From contig JALRMH010000007.1 of NCBI GenBank assembly GCA_026119935.1, positions 1,045,097-1,109,096 on the forward strand: 64,000 nucleotides of DNA, written 5' to 3'. The translations under genes were made by a program, and so were the position numbers. Of the stretch, positions 1 through 9,894 are shown in pieces. Under the pieces are notes generated by a model. It saw only the letters and a program-made list of their open reading frames with translations. It made no database searches and had not been told where the DNA came from. The DNA comes from Endothia cerciana (Eukaryota; Ascomycota; Sordariomycetes; Diaporthales; Cryphonectriaceae). The stretch's first letter is position 1; every line of letters begins with the position of its first letter.

Positions 1-3000
1 ACCCCCCTGATGAGGACTGCTGCTCATCATCTTCGCCGTCATCGTCGGCACCTTCTCCATCGTCAGATGCGGCGGTGTCGTCGGCATCGCCATCAGCGTC
101 AGCATCTGCCAATTCATCCTCCGTTGAGGGTCCGCTGGGTTCATCTTCCTGCTCTTCAGGCTCCGGTTCTTCAAGACCAGCGGCCTTCCTGTCCTGAGCA
201 AGCACCAGCTGGAACGCCTTGCTAGCCTCCTCGAGATTGGACGCAAGTTTCCACTGAGGCCTAGTACCCGTGTAAACATCGTGGACGAGGAATTCAATGT
301 CCATGGGCAAGGGGTTTTTGGTAAAAATGTAATACTAGTCGAATATTAGCTGGGTCGACTCGGCTTCGTATTTGGGGGCTGCGGACCTGAAAGAACGAGA
401 GGAAGTAATCAAGCTTCTTGCCTGCAGCACCCTTGTTAAAATAGACACCAGAGGCCTCCAGGATGAAGTAGATGAGACGGATGCGGAAGTAGTCATCAGG
501 GAGGTCGAAGGGGTTCAGACGCCCCGGGACTGGCGGGCCCCCATGACCGAATGTCATGATCTTGTACATGACATCAAAGACAACAGCATGCTCCACGAGT
601 CGGTAGTTGTAGATCTCGGCCAAGTACTTGACCTCCGCGATGCGACGCTGGTTGTTCTTGAAATCGTTCTGCTCCAGGCCGACGCAGATGGACTCGATGA
701 CATTGTCGATTACTCTGACGACGAATTCTGTTCGATACCGATAGAGGTGCGCCAAAAGGGATGCGAGCAAATGGATTGTGCTGTATTTGACCTTGCCGGG
801 CTTGGAAAAGGCCTTCTCAAGAACCTGTCGGACCTGGACTGATCGTCAGTACAATACCTTCACGCCCGCCGATTGATTCACGTACCTCTGCCTCTTCCCA
901 GTGCATCCTGCGGATTTGTCTCGCGATCTTATCGAGAGTGCGTTTGGACAGATCAATGTAGAGTAGCTTTCTCACAAACAGTTCCAGGGGCGTCCGTTCC
1001 TTTTGCTGAATGGCAGGTCTCTCCGGCGGGTCAACGTAATAAACGGCATTCTCAATGAGCATCCGCTCGGCTGGTCCAATATGCTGCACAGACTTCTTTC
1101 GCTGGAGGGTATCCATGAAAGAGCTCATTCGAGGCGCAGTCTCGGGGTTGCGAAGCAGGTAACGCCCGCAATTCTCCACCAGATCGCAGATTATCTGGAT
1201 GTTCATCTTGGAGAAATCATCCAGACAGACCTTGAGGCAGTGGAATACAGTATGCTCCGGCACGATCCCAAACTTCGTCAGCTCAGCGAGGTAGCGGATG
1301 TTGACGATCCGGACCTGGGCGAGGAACTCCTTGCTCTTGCGCGCCTGAAGACTGCGGAACTCTGCATCCAGGTACTCGATGACGCCTTTCGGGATATCAG
1401 GCATGTATTGTCCAAGTGTTGCAATCAGCCTGGCCCAAGACGGCAGAAGATCACCGCGATTCTTGGGCACGTCCGTGAGGGCTTTGATTAGGCGGTTTCG
1501 AGATGCTTTGGAGTTAAGGAAGCAGAAGTCGATGGCGGTCTGATCGATGATCTCCTTGTGGGTGAGCTCCGGCAGGCGCAAGATGATGGCATCGACTTGG
1601 GCACCGATAGTCTTATTTGTAATCGCAGTCGACTGGTCGTCCAAGGAGGTATCAACGGGCTTCGTGGCCTCACCGTTCTCCGTAGGATCGGTCTTCTTCC
1701 CGACTGGCTCATCGGTCTCCGCTTTCTTCTTCTTGCCATCCTCCAGCAGGATTCCCGGAACTTTGCCCTTCAGGTCGGCCAGATTTTCGTAGAAGCGACG
1801 TTCGTCTTCGTCTTGCCAGATACCGGCTCCATCGCCCTGTCCTCGCAGATATTCGCCTGCCTTGACAATGCCGATAGACCCGTTGGTCGTCGCGTTCGAA
1901 CCGTCCCCGTCCTTGAGCTCCGGCATATCAAGGTCCAAAGCATCGGCCAGAATCTGCGCGTTGGCGACCAGCCGCTCTTGAGCCTTGACCTGCTTCTCGA
2001 AGTTTGCCTGGCGATCCTCGAAGACTTCTCCAGACTTGACATAAGCCTCCGCATTTCTGCGGGACTGGCTGAAGATTGCTTTCTGATCGCGAATCAAATG
2101 CGCCTTGACGTCCTCGAAGTACCGCTTGAGAATGTTCCTGAACCGCTCCTGTACCTCTGAAGCAACCAGAGGTGGATCGTCGGTGGGGGCACCGCCTTCA
2201 TCCTGCTCTGCAGAAGGCTCTGCAGACCTGCCCTCGCCTTCGTCATCTATAGCCCGCCGGCCCTCGGTGCCAGCAGCCCTCCCGACGCCCAGGACATCCC
2301 AGCTGAAGGTCTTGACAAAGGTGACTAGCAGAGGGAGGTTGGCATGATCGCGATCGTGGCCCAGCAGGTCCTTCAAGACCTCCAGCGGGAAAGGCTCGGC
2401 ACCGCCGCCCTTGCTGCTCCGGGGCTTCAGGTCCGGAACCTTGGTGGAGGCTGCCTTGACGGTGTCATCAGGGATCACGTCATCGAGGGTCCGAAGGACG
2501 CCGACCAGCCATAGCTCCGTAATGACACGGAGGAGGGCCTTCTGCCGGATGGGCCGCTGTTTCTCCTCCTTCTCGCGAACATCGGGGGGCAGGCTCCTAA
2601 GATAGCTCTTGTCGAGAGTGGCAATGCCCCGGCCAAGCTGCCAGCCGAGCTGCATGGTGAACTCTTCGGGGCCGAAGCGCTGGTGCAGGGCACTGACGAT
2701 TTCGACCCCGGCCTCGACGTCTCCTCCGGTGGCCTTTAGCTTGGTGAGACCCTCGTAACAAGCGGATATTATCTCAGACAGGTATCTGTGCAGGCTAAGG
2801 ACCCGGATCTCCTGGATAAAGGTGGGCAGGGTGGCGGCGGTGACAGCTGTGCGCAGTCGCTTGATGAAGGCAGTGTGCTTCGCCAATTTCGAGTCGAGGG
2901 ACGTGCTGACTTGGAAAAGATCTGGCCCCGGGATGTCAGCGACCGTTGCAGCAGTACACCAGAAGTGGAGGATGATGATGACGAGGAACCCACCAGTCTC

Positions 3001-3126
3001 GCCGGCCCAGGCACGCTCGTTCAAGGAACGCAATTCACCTGTGTGTTCCACGATGTCAGCGCACGGCGTATATCCCTCTCCCGCCAATGGCGTTCTGAGG
3101 CCCTCACGTTTTCTAGCGCGATCCAT
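1..3126 (-). CDS. nmd2: Nonsense-mediated mRNA decay factor Nmd2/Upf2 (3' end beyond window)
   Basis: Upf2 bridges Upf1 and Upf3 on mRNAs that terminate prematurely and triggers their decay in the cytoplasm. The spliced model has five exons: 3126-3108, 3038-2994, 2921-886, 833-387 and 334-1, with introns of 69, 72, 52 and 52 bp. Joining restores a family-like N-terminus (MDRARKRELRSLNERAWAGE) followed by three MIF4G-type helical regions, starting near residues 25, 430 and 675. The visible C-terminus is very acidic (runs of Asp/Glu), as expected for the region before the Upf1-binding end. About 960 residues are inside the window and the stop lies outside it. The first ATG is 3126; an upstream in-frame TTG at 3132 is not a credible start. 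The fourth intron has a weak donor (GTCCGC), but exon 5 continues the conserved sequence after it. Family assignment is strong; exact splice sites are inferred. Confidence 0.93.
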
Positions 3127-4317
3127 GTTCAATGGACCGCGGGTGGGGATATTGTAGTAGATCAGAAGGCCTTTGCGAAGAGGCTACATCCGTAAGATGG
3201 TCGTGGGCTGGTCCAACTAAGGGTTAGACAGCCCGGAGCATTGGAAGCGACAATCGGCGTCAACTTCGGTAGGCATCGAGGAGACCAAGGCGACCAAGAG
3301 AGCCTTGTCACAAAGGCACCCTCAGGCTGACTGGAGTTGTGGTTGCTTCTCGTGTTTTTGATCGCAGGAAGGAGAGGGGATGGGATGGTCGATACCGGGA
3401 GAGAGGGGTTGGACAATGGCGAGGTCTGATCCACGACTGTCTGTCTGGAGAGAGGTTGTCGCCGTGGTTTGGTGAGGGACACACAAGGTGCGAGTGGGGA
3501 GTACTGAAGTCGGAGTCTGGTAGAAATCCGTCGGCGGCAATCAGGATGCATGAGGAGCCTTGCAGGTGATGACGGTGGGTAGTAGTCTTTCAAGGGACAA
3601 GCGCGATGGGATATCATGAACTGCTGTTGTGGCAGGCGACATTAGGCCCCGAGCAGTGGGAGCTGGTTGGTTGAGGTGCCGCTAGTGGGGGACTAGCTTT
3701 TCAATTGGTGGGGTAAAGCTTAGCTACTGCTACCATGCGTGCCATGGCCACTGCTGAGGATACCTCAACCAACAACAAGCACGTAGTGACTCCAGCGTCT
3801 CTGACCTCTATTCTCGGGATTGTTGATACATCGGGTCGGCGCCCAAGCGGCCCCTCGTGCTCTGGACCAAATTCGACCCCCTGACAAACAACGTGTGGAA
3901 GTCACAGACTACACCAAGGCCTTCCCTCATTGCCAACCAGGTCCCAGTGCAGTTTCTCGCCTGTGTCGCCCAGGGTGCCACCCAGACATGTTCACTTGCA
4001 CGTCCAGCAATGGGTTGCTGATCTACATGGCTTATTCTGGATCAACGCAGCCGTGACGAGAGGGTGGGTTCTACAGCCCGTGGTACTGCCAGCAATACTG
4101 CCCTTGGCTACGGGCAGCTCTATAGTGAAGGAAGACGAAAGGGGCCTGTCCACCTGGCAGACTGAGGTTCCCGAGCACGTGGGTGAACCCGTCGGAAATG
4201 CAGGGAGCGAGAAAATGGCCACCATGTTCCGTCACGTACACATCTATAGGGATCCTCCGCTGTCCCATGGTCCCTCCTTACCGGGTCCCTGAGCTCGTCA
4301 CGTAGGAGATCGAATTC
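3127..4317. other. Intergenic, 5' flank of nmd2
   Basis: About 1.2 kb with only short, unrecognisable open frames on either strand. It should contain the nmd2 promoter. It may also hold an unrecognised 5' part of the neighbouring AAA pseudogene, since an in-frame stop lies just upstream of its first recognisable residues at 4318. Confidence 0.5.
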
Positions 4318-4960
4318 AACGATCAGGCCTTTTCTAGCCTCACCCTGCCCGGGGGCCAGAAGGATCTGATCTTCGGTTTTACGTCCGTCAAGCAGTCCTT
4401 CAGCAACCAGTTCGACGATGTTATCGAGGGCAAGGGCAAGGGCATCATCATTCTGCTAACTAGCCCACCTGGTGTGAACAAGAATCTCACCGAGGTGTTA
4501 TTTGCTGCTGAGTAGATGAAGATTCCGCTTTACATCATGGCTGCAGGCAATCTTGGTCTGGGCCCTAGTATAGCAGAGACCAGACTCCCGAGACGTGATG
4601 TTTACGTGCCCACGCCGGGATGCGATCCTCCTCCTTGACAAAGCTGGGATCTTCTTGGAGGATCTCACTCTCCACAGAGTGGAGAGGGAAAAGCTCGTCT
4701 CCATCTTCCTACGCATCTTAGAGCACTATGAAGGCATCATGTTCCTGACGACCAATCGTGTCTCGACTTTCGATGCAGCCTTCCAGGCCGAAGAACGGCA
4801 CCTGAGATTGATGCAGCCGCGCGGCCTATCTGGGCGGGACATAGATAAGCTGGCACTGCTCAAGATCAAAAGCCGCCAGATCGTACACTTTTCTCGAGAT
4901 GGCCCAGCTGGGCCGTCAACACAGCCGAGCGAGTTCTGTTATGGTACCCGGCGAGGATAC
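4318..4960 (+). pseudogene. Decayed AAA+ ATPase (fungal large-ATPase family)
   Basis: Two frames carry pieces of one AAA+ ATPase domain. Frame 1 (from about 4318) reads EFNDQAFSSLTLPGGQKDL and then a Walker A region SPPGVNKNLT, where intact relatives have GPPGVGKT-like sequence. It hits a TAG at 4513, continues with MKIPLYIMAAGNLGL and stops near 4638. Frame 2 (from about 4604) continues with a Walker B region LLLDKAGIFLEDLTLHR, where relatives have LLLDEAD, then LERKLVSIFLR-like and EGIMFLTTNRVSTFDAAFQ segments (sensor region). After that a block is missing before a short C-terminal match (RGLSGRDIDKLALLK). Substituted Walker A and B residues, a stop, a frameshift and a deletion together show a non-functional relic. 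Family identity is clear; the 5' limit is not. Confidence 0.8.
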
Positions 4961-5513
4961 ACGCTAGCCTTGTGTGTCGAGGGATTGGGGTATCAAAGGA
5001 TCCAGTACGGGCGACTCAAGCTGACTGGTAATCATGTCCTGTTGTGACGGAGAGGCTTCTGCGCAGTCAGAGAAGGTTGGTCCATGTGATCAGATCAAGG
5101 CAAGAGGCAGATGCGTGTGATAAAGGCCAAGGAGGCAGGTTTAGAGGTTGAATTTATACAGTACTTAATAAGAGCTCGATCAAACGTGTGGCAACCCCTC
5201 CGATCCTCATCCTCCAAAATGCGTCGTGTCTGATCTTCCCATGCTGCCGACAGCAATGCTCAGAAATGTCCAAGACGAGAAACGACCAGAGACACCGCCC
5301 TGCTGCTATTAACAGCATCCGACTCGCCAGCTCATTGAGACTGTTGTACCAGAAGAAGAAAGAAAAAGGAAAGAAGGAGAAGAAAGGGAGGGGGGAACCA
5401 AGATACCGTCAGCAGAAGGTTTGGCGAGAAAGAAAGTGAACATGTGTCTGTCCCTTGCCGTCCTGTTGCAGCCGAACTGAGGATGCGAATCAGGAACTTC
5501 CAGCATAAGGCCT
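4961..5513. other. Intergenic, between AAA relic and orphan gene
   Basis: No gene seen. It contains a purine-rich GAA/GAAAGG-like stretch near 5352-5392, and includes the 3' flank of the minus-strand gene ending at 5514. Confidence 0.5.
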
Positions 5514-6494
5514 TTACCCAAATACAGCCCAGACTGTTGCTGCATAATATTGTAGGTCTGGAATGCTCAACACAATATCTCCTTCTCCCGGACCTGGATT
5601 CCTCAGAAAGAGAAGTCGAAAGCTCAGTACTAATGCGTTTCTAGCAACATTGTACGATGGTGGCGTTGTGCTGATATCCCGGGTGATTGTGATTTCCTGC
5701 TGTTTTCGGGGTTCTAGCACCCGAGTTGAAGCAGCTCGAGTTGTTGTTGCTCCTTGTCGGGTGTTGGATGTAGATGGAGATTCTTCCCATCTCTCAAGAA
5801 GAATCTGATCGTGAAGGCGATCAAATTTAGCAAGGATGACAATTTTGACATCATGATCAGAAGCCTCAAACCACCAATACATATCTCGCTGGAGTTGTGC
5901 CAAGGATTCAGAAAATCCTGCTTCAATGACCAATGTTGGCCAAGAGTCACCTTTTTCTCGGGCTGGTCTTGGACCACCTGTAGAATCGCCTTCACCACTA
6001 CCTCTACCAGGAGGACCAGGATTTCGAAATCTTGAAGCAGCTTTTCCCATCCAGCTTCGACGTAAACTCATCAGAACAAGTTGATCACAATATAGTTGGT
6101 AGAACTCAGTATGAAGGGTTTCATGTGTTGCAGTCGGGATACTGATAATAAGGATCTTTGTATAAGAGTAATATCGTCGTAGCCGGAACCTATGACGACA
6201 AGCCTCTCTGAGTTCCTCGATTTCGAGGAAATCTTGAGGGGAAACATCTGTAACCATCAAAAAGTCGCCTGAAACATGATTGATCTGATTGAAAAGTTCC
6301 TCAGGAGTTGTGAATGGTATCTGGAGATCCTCAGGATCAGGGAGTATTTGGAGATCCTTGGATTGAGGGAGTGGTGTAGGCCTAGTCGTCACAGATAGCG
6401 ACGCTGAGGTTGATGCCGATGCTGGTGAGGTTGATGCCGTCGCCGGTGAGGTTGATTCTTGTTGGGGTGGGTATTGAGGGCTTCTTGATGCCAT
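5514..6494 (-). CDS. Orphan fungal protein, possible PD-(D/E)XK-like nuclease fold
   Basis: A single-exon 326-residue protein starting at the ATG at 6494. Residues 1-55 are a Ser/Thr/Pro/Ala-rich low-complexity tail with repeats of the type TSPA(T/S)AS. The rest is globular. A central block with DSWPTLVIEAGFSESLAQL then YWWFEASDHDVKIVILAKFD resembles the core of restriction-endonuclease-like folds such as Uma2 (acidic residue, then hydrophobic strand ending in E-x-x, then a helix and a second strand), although a canonical E-x-K is not present. Similar uncharacterised proteins are scattered across Pezizomycotina. There is no signal peptide or membrane segment. The coding region appears less GC-rich, with more A/T-ending codons, than neighbouring housekeeping genes, and it sits beside a pseudogene; both fit an accessory gene. 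Function is unknown and the fold assignment is tentative. Confidence 0.7.
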   Translation of the reverse strand: MASRSPQYPPQQESTSPATASTSPASASTSASLSVTTRPTPLPQSKDLQILPDPEDLQIPFTTPEELFNQINHVSGDFLMVTDVSPQDFLEIEELREACRHRFRLRRYYSYTKILIISIPTATHETLHTEFYQLYCDQLVLMSLRRSWMGKAASRFRNPGPPGRGSGEGDSTGGPRPAREKGDSWPTLVIEAGFSESLAQLQRDMYWWFEASDHDVKIVILAKFDRLHDQILLERWEESPSTSNTRQGATTTRAASTRVLEPRKQQEITITRDISTTPPSYNVARNALVLSFRLLFLRNPGPGEGDIVLSIPDLQYYAATVWAVFG

Positions 6495-6946
6495 GGTGAG
6501 TTGTGTTGCATTGTCGTGTGGGATGGATTTGTCGTGGGGATGGATTGTTGTGCGGGATGGTTGGTGCGGGTTTTAGATGGTCGCGCGGGTGTGCAGGAGC
6601 GAGCTAAATTATGTAATCATAAGTGAGCCAAGGAGCAGGCTAGGCGGAAGAGAGGGAAGGCGCCCGTGCGAAAGACAAAGAAGACAGTCATCGGGGCCTG
6701 TGGTCTCTGCCTGTGTGTGTGTGTGCGCGTGGAAGAAAGGCCCAGTCTTGTGACAGTCTAGATGAGATTCCTCCCGCTATGCAGAATATGAATGGCGTAA
6801 AAAGTGTCGTGAAATGAAGTCGTAAAGCCTTTTAGTAGATGCTATGCATGGATGTATCCTTCAGTCCCGCTGTTCCGAGCCGTAACATGCCATCATCATT
6901 CATCACGATCGTCCGGCGAAGAGTCGAATGTTGACCGAGATCCGCA
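6495..6946. other. Intergenic
   Basis: No gene seen. There is a short TG repeat near 6713-6726. The region holds the promoter of the minus-strand orphan gene and the 3' flank of the next minus-strand gene. Confidence 0.5.
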
Positions 6947-7797
6947 TCAATACGGAGGTCCGTAGTAGACATTGGCGTGCGGCGCTCGTCCAAACGAACG
7001 CCTCCTCTCCTGCTCCATTGGTCCCGGTGTGCGGCGATCAGCCCTCGGCGGTGCGAAGCCGGGCGGTGTCCTCCTGCCGCCCAGCTCTCTTTCCACATGC
7101 ATGCTGTGGCCCGACGCAATCGTCGGAGCGCCATCGCCGCCACCGCCGAGCCTTCGTTTCGGCAGCGGCTGACGGCTGCCACCGAGTGCTGAGAGCGGAG
7201 GATCACGGACGGCGGGCTCGTCGTCGGCGGGAAGGGTGAATTCGACTGTGGTCGACAGTTCAGCACGATGAACAGGGAGGGTAGAGGGTCGCCAACGAAC
7301 TTAAACTGTAGTAATACTGCAAGACCTCCGGGTACCGCTGTACTGAAGCCTGCCAGTCCTCATCGATACCATGTTTCAGCGCCTGCTGGGCGGCAGCTAG
7401 CTCACTCGGGTGTGGTGCTGCGTGATAGTAGGTCGCGGCATGGTGGGTGATGCGGTCTATGTGGGCCGTATGGGCTGCCTTGCGCCTGTTGCTCAGCAGC
7501 CGGAAGTATTCGAGGATATAGTCTTGTGCGTGGGCTCTGACCCAGGCTCTACGGGAAGCGTCATGTCAGCTTGTCCCATCCCAAGGCTCTCGTTGACTCC
7601 ACACCAATATCCTCAAGCTTGCTTCGGCTGCAGCGCCCGAGTTCAGACAAGAGATAGAAGCAGCCTCACCGGATCTCGTTGTAAATACCCTGCATCATTC
7701 GTGCCTCAGCTTGGCGGATGGCCGTCTCGAGGCCTTTTGCCTCACAGTCACACGCCATTATTGCTGGGGCGTGACATATAGCGCAGTCAGGGTCCAT
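6947..7797 (-). CDS. Conserved Pezizomycotina protein (MDPDCAICHAPA family), function unknown
   Basis: The spliced model has three exons, 7797-7670, 7548-7301 and 7245-6947, with introns of 121 and 55 bp (675 nt, 224 residues). I recognise the family as a widely conserved but uncharacterised filamentous-ascomycete protein. It begins MDPDCAICHAPA followed by a CDC motif (a possible metal-binding Cys/His cluster), then helical sequence RAWVRAHAQDYILEYFRLL and a segment with IDRIT and YYHAAPHPSEL. After that come EDWQASVQRYPEVLQYYYSL and, across the second intron, IEFTLPADDEPAVRDPP. The C-terminus is basic, Gly/Arg/Pro-rich and likely disordered. Both splice junctions rebuild conserved reading exactly, so the gene looks intact. 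No membrane segment or signal peptide is visible. The role is unknown. Confidence 0.85.
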
Positions 7798-9894
7798 CTT
7801 CCCCAGTACTTGCTTCGTCACGAGCGGCTGGTGGTAGGGATCCCTGAAATGATACATGTTCAGCAGGCGGTATTTCCAGGAGGATAGCGAACAGGGTGCG
7901 TGAAGAGAGCGTGGCTGGGGCAAAGGCAAGGGCAAGATGATGGTACAAGACCGAACGAAGAAACTAATGGAAATGTTGCCGTTGGGCCAAAATAAAATAA
8001 AAAAGTCAAATTGCAATTGTACAAGAACCTTGAATCGTAGACACGGCTAGGACGACAACTCCAACGAACTCGTTCCCTCTCCTGGTGACATCTCAGGAAG
8101 GGGCATGAGAAGACCATACGGTGTAGTGACCGGGGCAGCTGGGTGAGGAAACCTCAGAGAGCATGGCATGTAGGGTGAAATTGAGACTCGGAGGAGAGAG
8201 GGCAGATGATATTGGAGAAACGGTATCGTGTGGGAGACGTCCTGGCGGCCACCAGAGGACGGCCGGCCGCGGCGGCAAGGGGAGTGAAAACCACATCGAT
8301 CTTCAGTCAATGCAGGCTCGCTACGAGAGGTGCAGCAGCATCGATTGACAGACACGGACACTGGATGACAGAGACAGACTACCACCCTCCTAGGCTGGCA
8401 ATGTGGGTAGGCAATTGACGTGTTTATTGCACGACATGATCCGTGCTTATGAGGGGGGCAGGTACAAGTGGTATCGGTATGTGGATCGTGAGATGAGTGG
8501 TCGGGGTTTTGGAGTCTGGGAGGGAGACGATGCCGCCACCTCAACGGGCATTGCAGATGATAACTGCAGGCCCTAATGTGGCAGATCTCGTCTCGCTGAA
8601 GGACCGGAGTAGAAGATTAAACAGGGAGCACGTACAGACAGGAGAGGGCTGCTAGTATCGCTGCTGCCGCGACGACACGAGGAGTAGCAGCGAGGACGTG
8701 CGGTGAGGTGGACGAGCGTGGAGTTGTGTGAGAAGTTCAAAGGGGGTTTTAATTCTTTGACCTCCGGGGCGCCGGGTTCTGGACCACCCACATTAGCCTT
8801 GGGGAAACGAGTGTCGTGGCTCGAATGCGGATGAGAGGTGTTGCGACCCTTATGCAGCATCCAGGTCCCATCTTGCAGATACCCAATAAAACAAGACCCC
8901 CTTTTGAATCTTTGGGCACCGAGCGGGTCCCACTGGTCTTCAGGGAGACTGCCCAGAGGGCCGCTGCCTCCAGCAGTCCGCCTACATCATGGAGGAAGGA
9001 GTATGGATATCACCCTACCGCCCGCGCCCGGTTGACGAGACAGCCTGGACAACAATGGATAGACGCGTATTAGGAGAGACGAGGAGCATAACTGATAAAC
9101 ACGATGTAGCCTTTGCCGGGCGGACGACGAGGCCGTCCTTCGTTTCAGACCCCTGATGGGCAGAAATGGATTAAACTGTGAAGGAACCGCTCGGCGAGAC
9201 CCGATCCGACAAAGCTCAAACCTGTCGGTTTGCAGAAGACGTTGCTTTGCCGGCGCCCTGTTGTGTTGAATGCTCGAGACACTTGCTGCCGGGACACTGC
9301 CCTATTCAACAGCACACCGCCAGAACCCGGTGAGGGGAAAGACTGCCAGACAGGTTGTCTCGGGGTTGGACAGACTACTGGCTGACGGTAAGCCGGCCTG
9401 TAGCCCGCAGCTTGTGTTTCCACCGGTGCATGGAGAGACCATGGCTACGTGGGGCGAGCGGCAAAAGAGCCGCATGAGATGCAAGAAAGCCGATGGCTGG
9501 TGGAAGTGGAACGCGCTCCAGCCGGGAGCATGAGGCCCTGATCCTCTGCCTTGGCGAGATTGGCCGCAGCGGACGCGTGGTTGGAGGACGCGTGTGCCAC
9601 TCCCCCCCCCCCCCCATCGAGCACAGCGGCTGAGCTGTATTCATCCCATGACATGAGAAATTGTCGTGAAGATGGTGGGAGTAGGAGAAGCCCTGAGACA
9701 AATGAAAGAGTGGTTGAAGCGGGGAGGCGGTCATCTCCAGTTGGCCACCCCTGGGGCGTTGACGTAGCCGTATCTTATCTCCACGCCCAGAATTTCTTCT
9801 CCGACCTCACTGCGAAGTCATTGAGCCTTTGAACACGACCTGCAAGCACTTGAGCGACCAATTGCACTATTGAAGGCAATGGTCTCGGTTTGAG
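7798..9894. other. Intergenic between divergent genes
   Basis: About 2.1 kb upstream of both the minus-strand MDPDCAICHAPA gene and the plus-strand Obg gene, so it should hold both promoters and 5' leaders. Open frames here are short and have no recognisable composition. There is a C12-type homopolymer near 9603-9615. Confidence 0.5.

Noticed and set aside
3030..3107. Reading the nmd2 5' end as one continuous exon
   Set aside because: The unspliced frame inserts non-conserved residues; two introns (3039-3107 and 2922-2993) restore the expected N-terminus.
9601..9616. C-run treated as a possible frameshift site
   Set aside because: It lies in non-coding DNA between divergent genes.
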